Assembly: GCA_016699165.1 (NCBI GenBank)
Contig: CP064963.1
Location: forward strand, 2,542,001 to 2,606,000
From: Candidatus Melainabacteria bacterium
GTDB taxonomy: Bacteria > Cyanobacteriota > Vampirovibrionia > Obscuribacterales > Obscuribacteraceae
Reading direction: 5' to 3'
DNA: 64,000 nucleotides
Every line of letters starts with the position of its first letter. Positions within the stretch are counted from its first letter, which is position 1. A program made the translations under genes and the position numbers. The notes under the pieces are model-generated. The model was not told the DNA's origin. It made no database searches and worked only from the letters and a program-made list of their open reading frames with translations. Of the stretch, positions 8,851-17,619 are shown in pieces.

Positions 8851-9621
8851 ATGCACGATACAATCTTGCTGCTTGCAATTTGTGTCGTCACCTTCGTTGG
8901 TGGCAACTACTTGCGGCGCAAAATCGTCAATTCGCTTTTCACTCTCTACACCGTCGGCATCGGGCTTGCGGTAATGTTTGCTCTCATCTTCCTTGATACA
9001 AGCTTCTCTATCTCGTTGCAGGGATTCATCTGGACGGTGGGCTGTATGCTGCTTGGCAGCACGGCTTGCGAGAAATCGGGTAAAGCCCGGCTTTTCGTCG
9101 AAGCGCGTCACAGCTATCGTTACTGCCCATGCTGCAGCTCGGCGCTTATCCTGCGTCGGCGCGAGAGCGAGGTGCCGAAACTTTCTTGCCCGACTTGTAA
9201 CTACGTCTACTGGAACAACCCCATCATCGCTGGTGTGGCTGTAATTCCAAGCAAGGACGGCAAGAGCATTCTGCTCGTCCGAAGGAAAGGGAAAGACCCG
9301 AAACAGGCGGAAGCCTGGGTCTTGCCTGGCGAACGGAGCGACACGGAAGAACTTCCGGAGAGCACCGTTGTGCGCGAGGTCAAACTTCAAACCGGCATAG
9401 ACATTGAGATTCAGCGTACTCTCGATGTCGCCGGCTACCCGGAGAACAACCAGGTGGTTATCTTCTACGAAGCCAAACCGGTTGACTCCAAGCATCTTCC
9501 CACTTCCGCCGAATTCGCGGACGCGAAATTCTTCTCCATCGACGCACTGCCCACGATGGCATTCGAACTGCACAACCATGCAGTCGCCATCTTCAAGCGT
9601 AGCCCGAAGGCTTCGAATTAA
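8851..9621 (+). CDS. Membrane-anchored zinc-ribbon Nudix-like protein
   Basis: A 256-residue protein with two or three N-terminal membrane helices (about residues 3-70). A zinc ribbon with knuckles CPCC and CPTC (about 92-116) follows, then a Nudix domain. Nudix enzymes hydrolyse nucleoside diphosphates linked to another group, such as NADH, ADP-ribose or RNA caps. The Nudix box here is degenerate: from the first Gly it reads GERSDTEELPESTVVREVKL, then QTGI. It has one extra residue before RE, and Leu-Gln replaces the catalytic Glu-Glu. It may be inactive or act as a ligand sensor. A zinc ribbon before Nudix is also known in NADH pyrophosphatases, which fits its place after nadE-pncA. Confidence 0.75.
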   Translation: MHDTILLLAICVVTFVGGNYLRRKIVNSLFTLYTVGIGLAVMFALIFLDTSFSISLQGFIWTVGCMLLGSTACEKSGKARLFVEARHSYRYCPCCSSALILRRRESEVPKLSCPTCNYVYWNNPIIAGVAVIPSKDGKSILLVRRKGKDPKQAEAWVLPGERSDTEELPESTVVREVKLQTGIDIEIQRTLDVAGYPENNQVVIFYEAKPVDSKHLPTSAEFADAKFFSIDALPTMAFELHNHAVAIFKRSPKASN

Positions 9622-9739
9622 TCGCTCAATAGAACCAGGGTTCATGCTCTCAAAAGGGCATGGACTCTGTGTTCGCTTTGATTGCTCTTCCTCCTCTGAC
9701 TGATCTAACTTCGCGAAATTACAACACGGAAAAAACAAA

Positions 9740-10081
9740 ATGAACCGCAACAATGCACTGGCTGCAATCTGGATCGGATGCGCAGGTCTCATCGCTGGCA
9801 TGCAGTTCTCCGACCTGACCTCGATTCTTATCGCGGCGGGAACCGGCGCACTGACTGCCGCTTACATGACGCTTTACGTCTTCACGTCGAGCGGCAAGAC
9901 CTATCTCTGGCGCGTCATGCCGCTTCTGGCAATGCTCGCCGGCATCGTCTACTGCATGATCACCAAGACCGAATTTTACGGTCTGGACCAGGTGCTGAAG
10001 GGTTTCTACGGATATGCGATCAGCATGTTCGTGGTGGCAGCCATCGCTCGCTTATGGCCGGCGGCGAAGTCGAAAGACTGA
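9740..10081 (+). CDS. Small integral membrane protein (113 aa)
   Basis: This 113-residue protein has about four hydrophobic helices (roughly residues 6-24, 28-48, 57-75 and 85-104) and short polar loops. It is probably an inner-membrane protein of unknown role. The ribosome site is weak (CGGAAAAA). A very strong terminator follows. Confidence 0.65.
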   Translation: MNRNNALAAIWIGCAGLIAGMQFSDLTSILIAAGTGALTAAYMTLYVFTSSGKTYLWRVMPLLAMLAGIVYCMITKTEFYGLDQVLKGFYGYAISMFVVAAIARLWPAAKSKD

Positions 10082-10098
10082 GCCCGAGCTGATTCGCT

Positions 10099-10148
10099 AA
10101 GAAAAGGTGGGAGGTTGGAGCAATCCAACTTCCTGCTTTTCTTTTTTA
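10099..10148 (+). terminator. Rho-independent terminator
   Basis: A stem of about 20 bp (AAGAAAAGG..GGTTGGA pairing with TCCAACTTCC..CTTTTCTT) with loop GCAA runs into TTTTTTATTT. Confidence 0.9.
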
Positions 10149-10162
10149 TTTGATACCATATC

Positions 10163-10179
10163 TACTATTTTAATTAGTA
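10163..10179. repeat. Post-terminator palindrome TACTA-N7-TAGTA (perfect arms)
   Basis: Copy 2 of the 17-bp element (core TTTTAAT), lying midway between two facing terminators of convergent genes. Confidence 0.8.
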
Positions 10180-10195
10180 TATCCAGACAAAAACG

Positions 10196-10233
10196 AGAGA
10201 GGGAAAGGCGTTGTGAAAACGCCTCCCCCTCTT
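10196..10233 (-). terminator. Rho-independent terminator
   Basis: On the reverse strand, AAGAGGGGGAGGCGT pairs with ACGCCTTTCCCTCTCT and is followed by CGTTTTTG. Confidence 0.85.
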
Positions 10234-10236
10234 AAG

Positions 10237-10629
10237 TTAGTGCAGGACGGTAACCTGCTTTTGTTCGGCATCCACAGCGATGAAGCTGCAGATAACCTTG
10301 CCGCAATAGAACACCTCGACCGGCGTGACGGCTTCGAAGCCGAGCACACCGTTTACCGAAGCACCTTTTCGCGGCCGGCGAATTTCTCGCACGAGCGTGG
10401 CGAAGTCGTAGCGAATCGACTCGACATGACGGTTACTGAAATTCACCATGATGCCTGAGTCGTCGAGCATGACTTCGACGTTGCCCGAGCAACCGTCCGG
10501 AAGCTGGATACGACGACCCACCTCCAGAACTTTTCTTGCGCCGTCTTCGACCGGGACAGGGGAAAACTGCACCGCAGGCGGAGCTTGACGCGCCGAACCA
10601 CCAAAGTTGGGATATACAACGGTTCCCAT
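10237..10629 (-). CDS. Small soluble protein of unknown function (130 aa)
   Basis: This 130-residue protein has a proline-rich N-terminus and a C-terminal half that alternates hydrophobic and polar residues like a small beta barrel (ASVNGVLGFEAVTPVEVFYC and onward). No family is recognised. It has an AGAAAGG ribosome site. It is the last gene of a two-gene leftward unit whose first member is the helical protein at 10674. Confidence 0.65.
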   Translation of the reverse strand: MGTVVYPNFGGSARQAPPAVQFSPVPVEDGARKVLEVGRRIQLPDGCSGNVEVMLDDSGIMVNFSNRHVESIRYDFATLVREIRRPRKGASVNGVLGFEAVTPVEVFYCGKVICSFIAVDAEQKQVTVLH

Positions 10630-10673
10630 TTTTGAACTACCTTTCTTGCTTGAGTTGAAGTTGAAAAATACCT

Positions 10674-11264
10674 TCAGTTCTTCAAGACGTAGAACTGTTG
10701 GTAAGGCTTGAACTGTCCTTCGACCAGGTCGCAGGCATCCTGGAAAGTCTGCCTGGACAAGTCGAGGTTAGTGCCGACCTGCGTGGACGCCTCGATAACT
10801 TTCGCGGTCGCCAGGTCGATGGCGGTCTCGATAGACTCGATCAAAGCGATATCTTCTTGAGTGAGCACATTTGCGTGCTTCCGAGCATTGGCTGCCCAGT
10901 CGGCGAGGCTCTTGCTGTGATGCAAAAGCTTCGTCGCCACTTGCGCCAGACCAAGTGCATTCAGTGCAAGCAGCATCTTCTGCCAATCTTCAGAGTCCGA
11001 GGCGTCACCGGCGAGGCGAGCGCTTTCGGCTACGAAAACTTGAACCAGGTCGTTCTGTTCCTGATTCCAGAGATACGTGGCCATGTCTTCGCGAACCTGA
11101 TGTTCCACATGCGAGAGCACCTGGGTGGACATCTCGACAAGCGGAAGGTTGATGGCCTTCAACTCGTCGATGGTCGGAAGCTCCGGTGCCGCAAGGCGTA
11201 AGGCGAAAGCCTCATGAACACGCCAGTTACGCAACGGAATAGATGCTTTCAGTTGGTCAATCAT
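10674..11264 (-). CDS. Helical protein of unknown function (196 aa)
   Basis: A 196-residue protein, nearly all alpha-helical by composition, with no membrane segment or cysteine. It is not recognised. The ATG is placed by GAGAAAGG. It starts the leftward unit with the 130-aa protein and has a long AT-rich leader (11265-11723). Confidence 0.65.
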   Translation of the reverse strand: MIDQLKASIPLRNWRVHEAFALRLAAPELPTIDELKAINLPLVEMSTQVLSHVEHQVREDMATYLWNQEQNDLVQVFVAESARLAGDASDSEDWQKMLLALNALGLAQVATKLLHHSKSLADWAANARKHANVLTQEDIALIESIETAIDLATAKVIEASTQVGTNLDLSRQTFQDACDLVEGQFKPYQQFYVLKN

Positions 11265-11723
11265 CGTGTTAGCCTTTCTCAGCTAATCAGTCTCAAGGGC
11301 GCGATTGCCCATGTTTCCCGTTCTCAGCGGGACTTCAACAAGACAGATTTCGAACGAGCGCGCATCACATTTGGTGACAGTGAAATCGACAAAGATGGTG
11401 CGCGTGTTTTGCCTTGTTACTCTGAGAGATAAAGAAAGATATGAGTAATTCGAACCTAAAGGAAAAGACCTGTTTTTAAAAGCTCATGGTAAAGAGATCT
11501 CGATTAAATCTGAGCTTTAAATCAAATTATGAATTAGCGCAGTTACACTAACTCAATTTAATCTTCGAGCCAGTCGCGCCATTTCTACTACCTGATTTAG
11601 TATTTAAAAAACGCCTGCATAATTCACGAGAGTGATACTAAAGTAAGTTGAAATGCCCTGTCATTTGGCTGATTATCTGTGTTTACCACAACCCAGACGC
11701 AGCAAAAAAGCAAGGCAATTCAG
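11265..11723. other. AT-rich leader and insertion-sequence flank
   Basis: It contains the promoter/leader of the 196-aa gene, one copy of the 17-bp palindrome, and the left end of the IS1380-type element. I could not resolve the exact element end, inverted repeat or target duplication. Confidence 0.4.
11586..11602. repeat. 17-bp palindrome TACTA-N7-TAGTA (perfect arms)
   Basis: Copy 3 (core CCTGATT). It lies on the left flank of the IS1380-type transposase; no terminator is next to it now. Confidence 0.7.
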
Positions 11724-13154
11724 ATGACAGAGTGTACAAAACCAGACGCCAACCTTCAACTTAAGTTTGACTTCGAAATCGGTAAACCGGTAATAGGGGC
11801 GTTTGATGGCGGATTAATTAGTACTGATGGAGGTCTTGGTCTGCTACGGTTTGCAGACGATGCGTTAAAATTGACTGAGTTTGCAAGTATTTGCATCAAA
11901 GAAAAGCGCCGTCCAGACGTCCTCAAGCACTCGTTGCAAGATTTACTGAGGCAAAGAATTTATGCCATAGCCGCTGGATACGAAGACGCAAATGACGCCA
12001 GCAGTCTACGTTATGACCCAATGCACAAGCTGGTGCTAGGGCGCGCAACAAGCGATCGAAATCTAGCATCCCAGCCCACAATCAGTCGTCTAGAGAATTC
12101 CGTCACTTCTGAAGAGCTGAGTTTTTTACAAGATTTACTGGTGCACACATATATCAAGAAACACAAAAAGCCGCCAAAGAAGCTGGTTTTAGACTTAGAT
12201 ACGACGTGCGATCCGGTGCATGGTTATCAGCAGCTTTCTTTCTACAATGCTTTCTATTCTACGTTTTGCTATATTCCGATGTTTGTTTTTGACCAGCACG
12301 GTTATCCTTTAGCGTCCCTGCTGAGACCTGGAAATGCTGATGTTGGCGGTGATGCGGCAAGAGTACTTCGAAATTTATTCAAGATATTACGTTCAACGTG
12401 GAAAAACGTTCCAATTGAATTCCGTGCTGACGCTGCATTTTGCCGTCGGGAAGTTTATCAAGTTTGCGAAGAATTCAAAGTCGTTTATTTTATCGGGCTC
12501 AAATCAAATCACAATCTTCGCTGTCTAGCAAAGGATTTGAGTGATTCAACCAAGCACGAGTTTGAATCAATTTACGGAGTTTTGCCACAGCAAGACAAAA
12601 CCGCTTGGCGCAGAAAGCAAGAAAAGATGCGGTTCTCCAGCAAAGCAGAAGGTCGCGTTCAAGAAATTAAAGAGTCTGAGGCCTACATCCGAAAAGTAGG
12701 AGAACTGGCTTGGAGAGGCAGAGGATACACTCACGATATGCGCGTAATTTGCCGAGCTGATTACTCCGAAGACGGGCTGGATCTTCGTTTTGTGGTGACC
12801 AACCACTCGGGTGGTAATCCTAGGTGGTTGTATGAAACCAAGTATTGTCGCCGAGGACAGTGTGAAAACTGGATTAAAGAATTGAAAATGGTAGAGGTAG
12901 ATCGGCTTAGCTGCCAGGAGTTCAATGCCAACCAATTTCGTCTTTTAGAATATACTTTTGCCTATATTCTTCTAAGAGAGCTTAGGGAGCGACTTTCAAA
13001 AAATGAGTCTAGAATTTCAATTCAAACCTTCGTGTTGCAATTCATCAAAATCGGAGTGTTAGTGCGGGAATCGGTCCGCAGAATTTCACTTCATTGGACT
13101 AGCGCTTACCCGCGGCAACAATCGTTCGCCGCATTAAATCTCGGTTTTATTTGA
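11724..13154 (+). mobile_element. IS1380-family transposase
   Basis: This 477-residue transposase matches the IS1380 pattern: an N-terminal region with YDPMHKLVLGRATSDR and QPTISRLEN, the first catalytic Asp in LVLDLDTTCDPVHGYQ, the second in FRADAAFCRREV, and the C-terminal RGQCENWIKELK with the catalytic Glu. The frame is intact. The ATG behind AAGCAAGG is preferred over a GTG at 11679. Its codons are AT-richer than neighbouring genes, as expected of a recent insertion. Inverted repeats were not identified by eye. Confidence 0.9.
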
Positions 13155-13371
13155 ACTTCTAAAAATCTATCTGCAAAACTGCCCTGCCCATCTCAAAGGC
13201 TGGTTTCACAGCGTCTGATGTCTGAGTAAAAATGGCTTGTACACAAAGTCTCAGAACAAAACTTAGAAGAGCTTACAAAATATCGCCTCGGAAACTAAAC
13301 ACCTGACTAATTGTTCAAATAAATTAGCTTGTCATACTATATGCATGAATAGACCGGGAACGAGAAGAAAA
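13155..13371. other. Right flank of IS1380-type element
   Basis: No gene is visible. The right end of the element should lie here. A weak relative of the 17-bp palindrome (TACTA-TATGCAT-GAATA, 13335-13351) sits just beyond the leftward terminator at 13372. Confidence 0.4.
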
Positions 13372-13406
13372 GGCAGGAGGGCGATTTTAAAATCGCTTCT
13401 CCTGCC
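13372..13406 (-). terminator. Rho-independent terminator of the DUF4139 gene
   Basis: GGCAGGAG..GCGATTTT pairs with AAAATCGC..CTCCTGCC and is followed on the reverse strand by TTTTCTTCT. Confidence 0.85.
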
Positions 13407-13457
13407 TCAGTTTGGTTAGTCTAGTTTCTTATTAGTCGAGAGCGAACCGAAGTTCGA

Positions 13458-14948
13458 TTACTCGACCTGCCAGCGCGCGACGTAGCGGAACGAGGCGCGG
13501 CCGGGCTTGTCCGAAGTGGTCGCCGGAACGCTCATGATGCAACGCGCACCAGTATCGTCCATGTTCCAGACGCCCTGCTCCGGATACGAAGCCCACTTGA
13601 TCTCGGTGCCGTCGTGGAAGGACTCGTGCACGCAGACCGACATGGGCTTGTCGCCGTAGTTGAAGATCGTGACCTCGCGGTCTTCCTCGCGGAAGCGCGC
13701 CGGCAGCTCGGTCTTGTCCTCGGTCGCCTTCTTGCGCAACTCCTGGGTGTGATGCGGATCTTCCTGCGAAGCAAGAAGAACACGCACGCCCTTGAGGTCG
13801 CGAGCCGGCGTGGTCATATCGAGCTTGAACGACTCGTTAGGGCTGACGCGCTCACGCAGATGAACGGTGTCGGTCTTCTGCAACTGGCCGGCGCTGTCGG
13901 CTTCGAGCACGCGGAATTCGCCGGGAGGCAGAGCCACGCCGAGCTTGTTGTCCGCGGAGTTCTGGAGCTTGAGCGTGACATTGACCGGAAGCTTGGGCAA
14001 CTCGGCTTCGGCGACACCACGTGCATCGACGTAATAGCCGCCGTGCAGGTGATATTCCTGCTTGACCGGAACGTCGGCAGCAAGAACCAGGATGGAGTTG
14101 ACCGTCTCGCCGTTGGCGATCGAGATCGGCTCAGGCAGCACATAGAGCTTGTGTTCGCCGACCGACTCGGAAGTCGGAGCGTCAGCAGATTCAAGACCAC
14201 CACCCGCCATTTCGAGCGAGGCCATTGCCGGCGCTGCCGAGAACGAACGCGCGCGACCCTTCGACTGCGACTGGTTGTAAGAGCCGATGAGCTTGAAGCC
14301 GGCGTCCTTGAAGTCGGTGCCGCTCTGGTTGGAGAGCGCGACATAGCACGCGAAGCGGCTCAGCTTACCGGCCTTCGAATCGAAGAAGATCTCGTACCAG
14401 GGATTCCACGACACGCCCTCGGACTCGTAGAGGCTCTTGAGCTGATAGGAACCAGCTTCGGTGACCTCGAGGTTCATTGCCACCGACGGTGTGCTCGACA
14501 GACCTTCGGGAAAGCCCTCGGGGAAGCCGACGTTGGTGGTGAAGGGAACGATGGTGCATTTGGCTTCGTCGCCGCCGGTCTTCAGGACGAGACGATTGCC
14601 GTCGAGCACGCAGACGAGCTCACCGTGCATGGTGTCGGCGTCGTCGTAAATGCCTTCGGCCACCGTGATCTGCTTGCCGATGCTGGCGCGAAGGACCGAC
14701 TGGAGGTTGAGGTTCGCCTGGCGGTGAGTGATGTTGCGCAACTTGGCCTTGCCGACGCCTTCGATGGAGACGATGGTGTGGGTGCCGGGCAGAAGCTGGG
14801 CAGGAAGACCGCCCAAAACGAGGCTGACTGCGCCCTGAGCGAGATCGACGTTGCGACTCTCACGAACGACGCAAGCGCCGCCCATGTAAGCAGTCAGTTC
14901 GGTGATGGAGGGAGAAGCGGAGAAAGCCTGAGTAGTAGTCTTGCTCAT
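13458..14948 (-). CDS. DUF4139 (mucoidy inhibitor MuiA-like) protein, cytoplasmic form
   Basis: A 496-residue protein built mostly of beta sandwich. The DUF4139 layout is visible: an N-terminal strand-rich part with RESRNVDLAQGAVSLVLGGLP, a middle with YESEGVSWNPWYEIFFD, and a C-terminal part with REVTIFNYGDKPMSVCVHES. A low-complexity linker (about 235-265) sits in the middle. Unlike the paralogue at 24870 it has no signal peptide, so it should stay in the cytoplasm. The function of the family is unknown. It has an AAAGGAAA site, GC-ending codons, its own terminator and a long leader. Confidence 0.75.
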   Translation of the reverse strand: MSKTTTQAFSASPSITELTAYMGGACVVRESRNVDLAQGAVSLVLGGLPAQLLPGTHTIVSIEGVGKAKLRNITHRQANLNLQSVLRASIGKQITVAEGIYDDADTMHGELVCVLDGNRLVLKTGGDEAKCTIVPFTTNVGFPEGFPEGLSSTPSVAMNLEVTEAGSYQLKSLYESEGVSWNPWYEIFFDSKAGKLSRFACYVALSNQSGTDFKDAGFKLIGSYNQSQSKGRARSFSAAPAMASLEMAGGGLESADAPTSESVGEHKLYVLPEPISIANGETVNSILVLAADVPVKQEYHLHGGYYVDARGVAEAELPKLPVNVTLKLQNSADNKLGVALPPGEFRVLEADSAGQLQKTDTVHLRERVSPNESFKLDMTTPARDLKGVRVLLASQEDPHHTQELRKKATEDKTELPARFREEDREVTIFNYGDKPMSVCVHESFHDGTEIKWASYPEQGVWNMDDTGARCIMSVPATTSDKPGRASFRYVARWQVE

Positions 14949-15531
14949 ACTTTGATTTCCTTTAGCTGTTTGAGTTCGTTAGCCTTGTTCGATTGAATTC
15001 TCGAACGCGTGCCAGGTCAACTCATCTAGAAAGAGATGATGTGACTTGGATTAGAGAGGAAATGGGTGTGTTAGAGAGAGGCTCAAAAGTAGAGAAAAGA
15101 GTGAATACACTTAAGTTAGATCAAGCTGTCTTCTTACTTCAACCATTCTTAGATGCAGCGGGAATTCTCTCTTATGGCTTGCATAAACAAGACGGGAAGC
15201 CGCTTGACTTGTGATTCTATAAGCGCTTCTAAGGGTTTGAAATCTAACACAATTATGATCAAAAGCGCTTGACTAGCCCGGCTCGGCTAGCCAAGGTGAC
15301 AAAGGAGATATATCGCAGTCGAATAACGACGCTTCAGCGCGAGTCGCATCGTTCCAGCGCAAAATATCTCGCCAAGCCTGCGGGATGTTAGATATGTGTC
15401 TGTTTTAGCTCTGAAAAATGAAATTATGCTGTGGGCCGCATAAAAATCGCATTAAATTATGCGGCTGACAGCATATTCTCATAATTCGTGCCCGCAAACG
15501 CCCATTCTTCGTTCAGCCAGTGCCGCCTTGC
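14949..15531. other. Long leader with structured and repeated DNA
   Basis: The purine-rich upper strand (14990-15130) reads as a CT-rich leader for the leftward DUF4139 gene. At 15281-15370 lie several nested inverted repeats (outer arms GAGATAT/ATATCTC), possibly a structured RNA. From 15425 begins the TATGC tandem palindrome. No gene is supported: a 73-codon frame at 14993 starts with TTG and has no ribosome site. Confidence 0.4.
15425..15475. repeat. Tandem palindrome pair TATGC-N8-GCATA, copy 1
   Basis: Two 18-bp palindromes (15425-15442 and 15458-15475) are separated by 15 bp, so they are 33 bp apart start to start. The surrounding sequence is shared with 57380-57475, including TTCTCATAATTCGTGCCCGC just after the pair. 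Confidence 0.8.
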
Positions 15532-15548
15532 CACTGCTTCATATAGTA
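15532..15548. repeat. Post-terminator palindrome CACTG-N7-TAGTA
   Basis: Copy 4 (core CTTCATA), 17 bp beyond the leftward terminator. Confidence 0.75.
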
Positions 15549-15565
15549 GACAAAGGTGGAAAAGA

Positions 15566-15609
15566 GACGAAAGAGAAGGTCACTTTTAAGGTGACCATTC
15601 TCTCTCGTC
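15566..15609 (-). terminator. Rho-independent terminator of the LemA/TPM operon
   Basis: GACGA..GAGAAGGTCAC pairs with GTGACCATTCTC..TCGTC. On the reverse strand TCTTTTCC follows. Confidence 0.8.
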
Positions 15610-15618
15610 GAAGGCTAG

Positions 15619-16113
15619 TTACGCGCCGCCATAACCGGCTTCGCGGGCTGCTTGCACTCCATCGTCATGCTCATCGGCCGATGCCGGTTCCATCGGAACC
15701 TTGTTGTCGGCAAGCGAGTGAGCCGGAATGGAAAGACGCACGGCGCCCGTGTCCCAGGTGATGAAGATGACGTTGTCGAACAAGAGCTTCGCAGCTTTGC
15801 TCGGAACGATGATACCACCCGAGGTGCGGTTGTCCTTGGGAACATCGGAGCCGATGCTCTTGAGGTCAGCCAATTTGGCCGCAACCGTGACGTCGTTGTG
15901 ATAGACGTCTTTCAGAATTGAAAGCAACTTTTCGTCGCCCGAAACTGGGTTGCCGTTGAGGTCGTGGCTTCCCAGATACTCGAGCACTTCGCCAACGCGA
16001 AAGCGCTGGCCGCCGAAGAAATAGACTGCACCACGCACGATGGGCGCAGCAAAGTCAGTTGACGGAAGCGAGACAAGCTTTCCGCCGATTTCGGCAACAA
16101 CGAGTGTTTTCAT
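15619..16113 (-). CDS. Unknown protein, last gene of LemA/TPM operon (164 aa)
   Basis: A 164-residue soluble protein, not recognised. It has a beta-rich N-terminal half with YFFGGQRFRVGEVLEYLGSHD and a polar acidic C-terminus. The ATG is set by a perfect GGAGG; an ATG four codons earlier overlaps that site and is less likely. It is 98 bp downstream of the second LemA-like gene, in the same orientation, and ends at the operon terminator. A role alongside the LemA/TPM proteins is an inference from position. Confidence 0.65.
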   Translation of the reverse strand: MKTLVVAEIGGKLVSLPSTDFAAPIVRGAVYFFGGQRFRVGEVLEYLGSHDLNGNPVSGDEKLLSILKDVYHNDVTVAAKLADLKSIGSDVPKDNRTSGGIIVPSKAAKLLFDNVIFITWDTGAVRLSIPAHSLADNKVPMEPASADEHDDGVQAAREAGYGGA

Positions 16114-16211
16114 GGAATCCTCCATTTGCTTGTTGCGGGATTGAGGTTGGTTTTAGATAAGAAACACTGGTGCTCGGTTAAAAGCACCAGTGCGAGGCCG
16201 GCGAGACCGAC

Positions 16212-16835
16212 TTACTTCGGCTGGAAGTCGATCGGGCCCTGCTTGCCGGAGGTGAAAGCGTCGTCGGTACCCTGCGAGGTCACGATGAGCTGAATCTGCT
16301 CGAGAGCCGCGGCGCCGTTGTAAACCTTGGTGCCGATGCGAGCTTCGAGGTTCGTGCTCGGGAAGTATTTGGTGACGAACCACTGACGGAGGATGCCGGT
16401 GCTCTTCCACTGCTTGTAGGTCTGCAGCTTGCTGAGCAGCAGGTCCTGCTGGTTCTTGAAGGCTTCACGCTCGGCGTTGATCAGGTCGACGATCTTGTTG
16501 TAGATCGACAGGTCGAGCTGCGGATAGGCTTCCTTGATGGCGCTGAACATAGCGCCGCCGGTGCCGGGTTCCATCTTGCCCTCGTAGCGACCCTTGACCG
16601 CATCCGAGATGATCTTGCGCGCCCGCTCCGACTGGAGATTGGCGATGCCGACCGACTCGACGATCTTCTTGGTCGAGGCGTCGAGCTGGTTCTGGTTCTT
16701 CTGGTACTGCTCGGAAAGCTGCGTCTCCATGGTCATGCCGGCGTTGTATTCCGAGTTGATCGTGGTATAGACGCTGATGCCGCCGAAGCCGAGGATGCCA
16801 GCGACCACAAGACCGATGATGAGTGATTTACGCAT
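16212..16835 (-). CDS. LemA-like membrane-anchored protein, copy 2
   Basis: A 207-residue protein with one N-terminal transmembrane helix (about residues 4-24) followed by a LemA-type helical bundle: YNAGMTMETQLSEQYQKNQNQLD, GRYEGKMEPGTGGAMFSAIKEAYPQLDLSIYNKIVDLI, EREAFKNQQDLLLSKLQTYKQW. LemA proteins expose the bundle outside the cytoplasmic membrane; their function is unknown. It is about 80 percent identical by eye to the gene upstream, so this is a tandem duplication. It has a GAAAGGA site. Confidence 0.75.
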   Translation of the reverse strand: MRKSLIIGLVVAGILGFGGISVYTTINSEYNAGMTMETQLSEQYQKNQNQLDASTKKIVESVGIANLQSERARKIISDAVKGRYEGKMEPGTGGAMFSAIKEAYPQLDLSIYNKIVDLINAEREAFKNQQDLLLSKLQTYKQWKSTGILRQWFVTKYFPSTNLEARIGTKVYNGAAALEQIQLIVTSQGTDDAFTSGKQGPIDFQPK

Positions 16836-16951
16836 GTTGAGTCCTTTCGTTTAGTGAATCTATTTGGATTGACTGTTGCAGAAAGATAGAAATAAGTGCT
16901 CGCCCCCAGAGTCAGGGAGCGAGCCAGTTCAGGTCAGGCGCCGGCGCCGAA

Positions 16952-17566
16952 TTAGAACTTCAGAGGGTCCTGCTTGCCCGAATTGAAGGCGTCGTCGGTG
17001 CCCTGCGAAGTGACGATGAGCTGAATCTGCTCGAGTGCAGCAGCGCCGGTGACGACCTTGGTACCGATGCGAGCTTCGAGGTTGCCGCTCGGGAAGTATT
17101 TGGCGACGAACCACTGACGGATGATGCCGGTGTTCTTCCACTGCTTGTAGGCCTGCACCTCGGTCAGAAGCGCGCTCTGGGTCTGCTTGAACGCTTCGCG
17201 CTCGGTGATGATCAGATCGACGATCTTGTTGTAGATGGACAGATCGAGCTGCGGATAGGCTTCCTGAATAGCGCTGAACATAGCGCCGCCGGTGCCGGGA
17301 TTCATCTTGCCCTCGTAGCGACCCTTGACCGCATCGGATACGATCTGACGGAACTTGTCCGACTGGAGGTTGGCGACGCCGACCGACTCGACGATCTTCT
17401 TGGTCGAGGCGTCGAGCTGGTTCTGGTTCTTCTGGTACTGCCCCGAGAGCTTGATCTCGATCGCGATGCCGGCGTTGTACTCGGAGTTGATGGTGTTGTA
17501 GACCCAGATGCCACCGAGAACTGCGATGACGCCGGCGACGATGAGCGCGATAAGTGCTTTACCCAT
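16952..17566 (-). CDS. LemA-like membrane-anchored protein, copy 1
   Basis: A 204-residue paralogue of the next gene with the same layout: N-terminal transmembrane helix (about 4-22), then the LemA helical bundle with QYQKNQNQLDASTKKIVESVG and AYPQLDLSIYNKIVDLI. It lies directly after the TPM-domain gene. A lemA gene next to a TPM-domain (YgcG-like) gene is a common bacterial pairing, which supports both calls. It has a GAAAGGAAA site eight bases before the ATG. Confidence 0.75.
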   Translation of the reverse strand: MGKALIALIVAGVIAVLGGIWVYNTINSEYNAGIAIEIKLSGQYQKNQNQLDASTKKIVESVGVANLQSDKFRQIVSDAVKGRYEGKMNPGTGGAMFSAIQEAYPQLDLSIYNKIVDLIITEREAFKQTQSALLTEVQAYKQWKNTGIIRQWFVAKYFPSGNLEARIGTKVVTGAAALEQIQLIVTSQGTDDAFNSGKQDPLKF

Positions 17567-17619
17567 GATGATTTCCTTTCGTTGGGTTGTTGTGAGTGTA
17601 GTTTCGAACTGAATTCGAA

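Noticed and set aside
13614..14996. Long rightward frame of 460 codons opposite the DUF4139 gene
   Set aside because: It is a GC3-driven shadow. The leftward frame matches a known domain family and has a ribosome site and a terminator.
14993..15214. 73-codon rightward frame in the DUF4139 leader
   Set aside because: TTG start, no ribosome site, no recognisable sequence, and it lies in a purine-rich leader.
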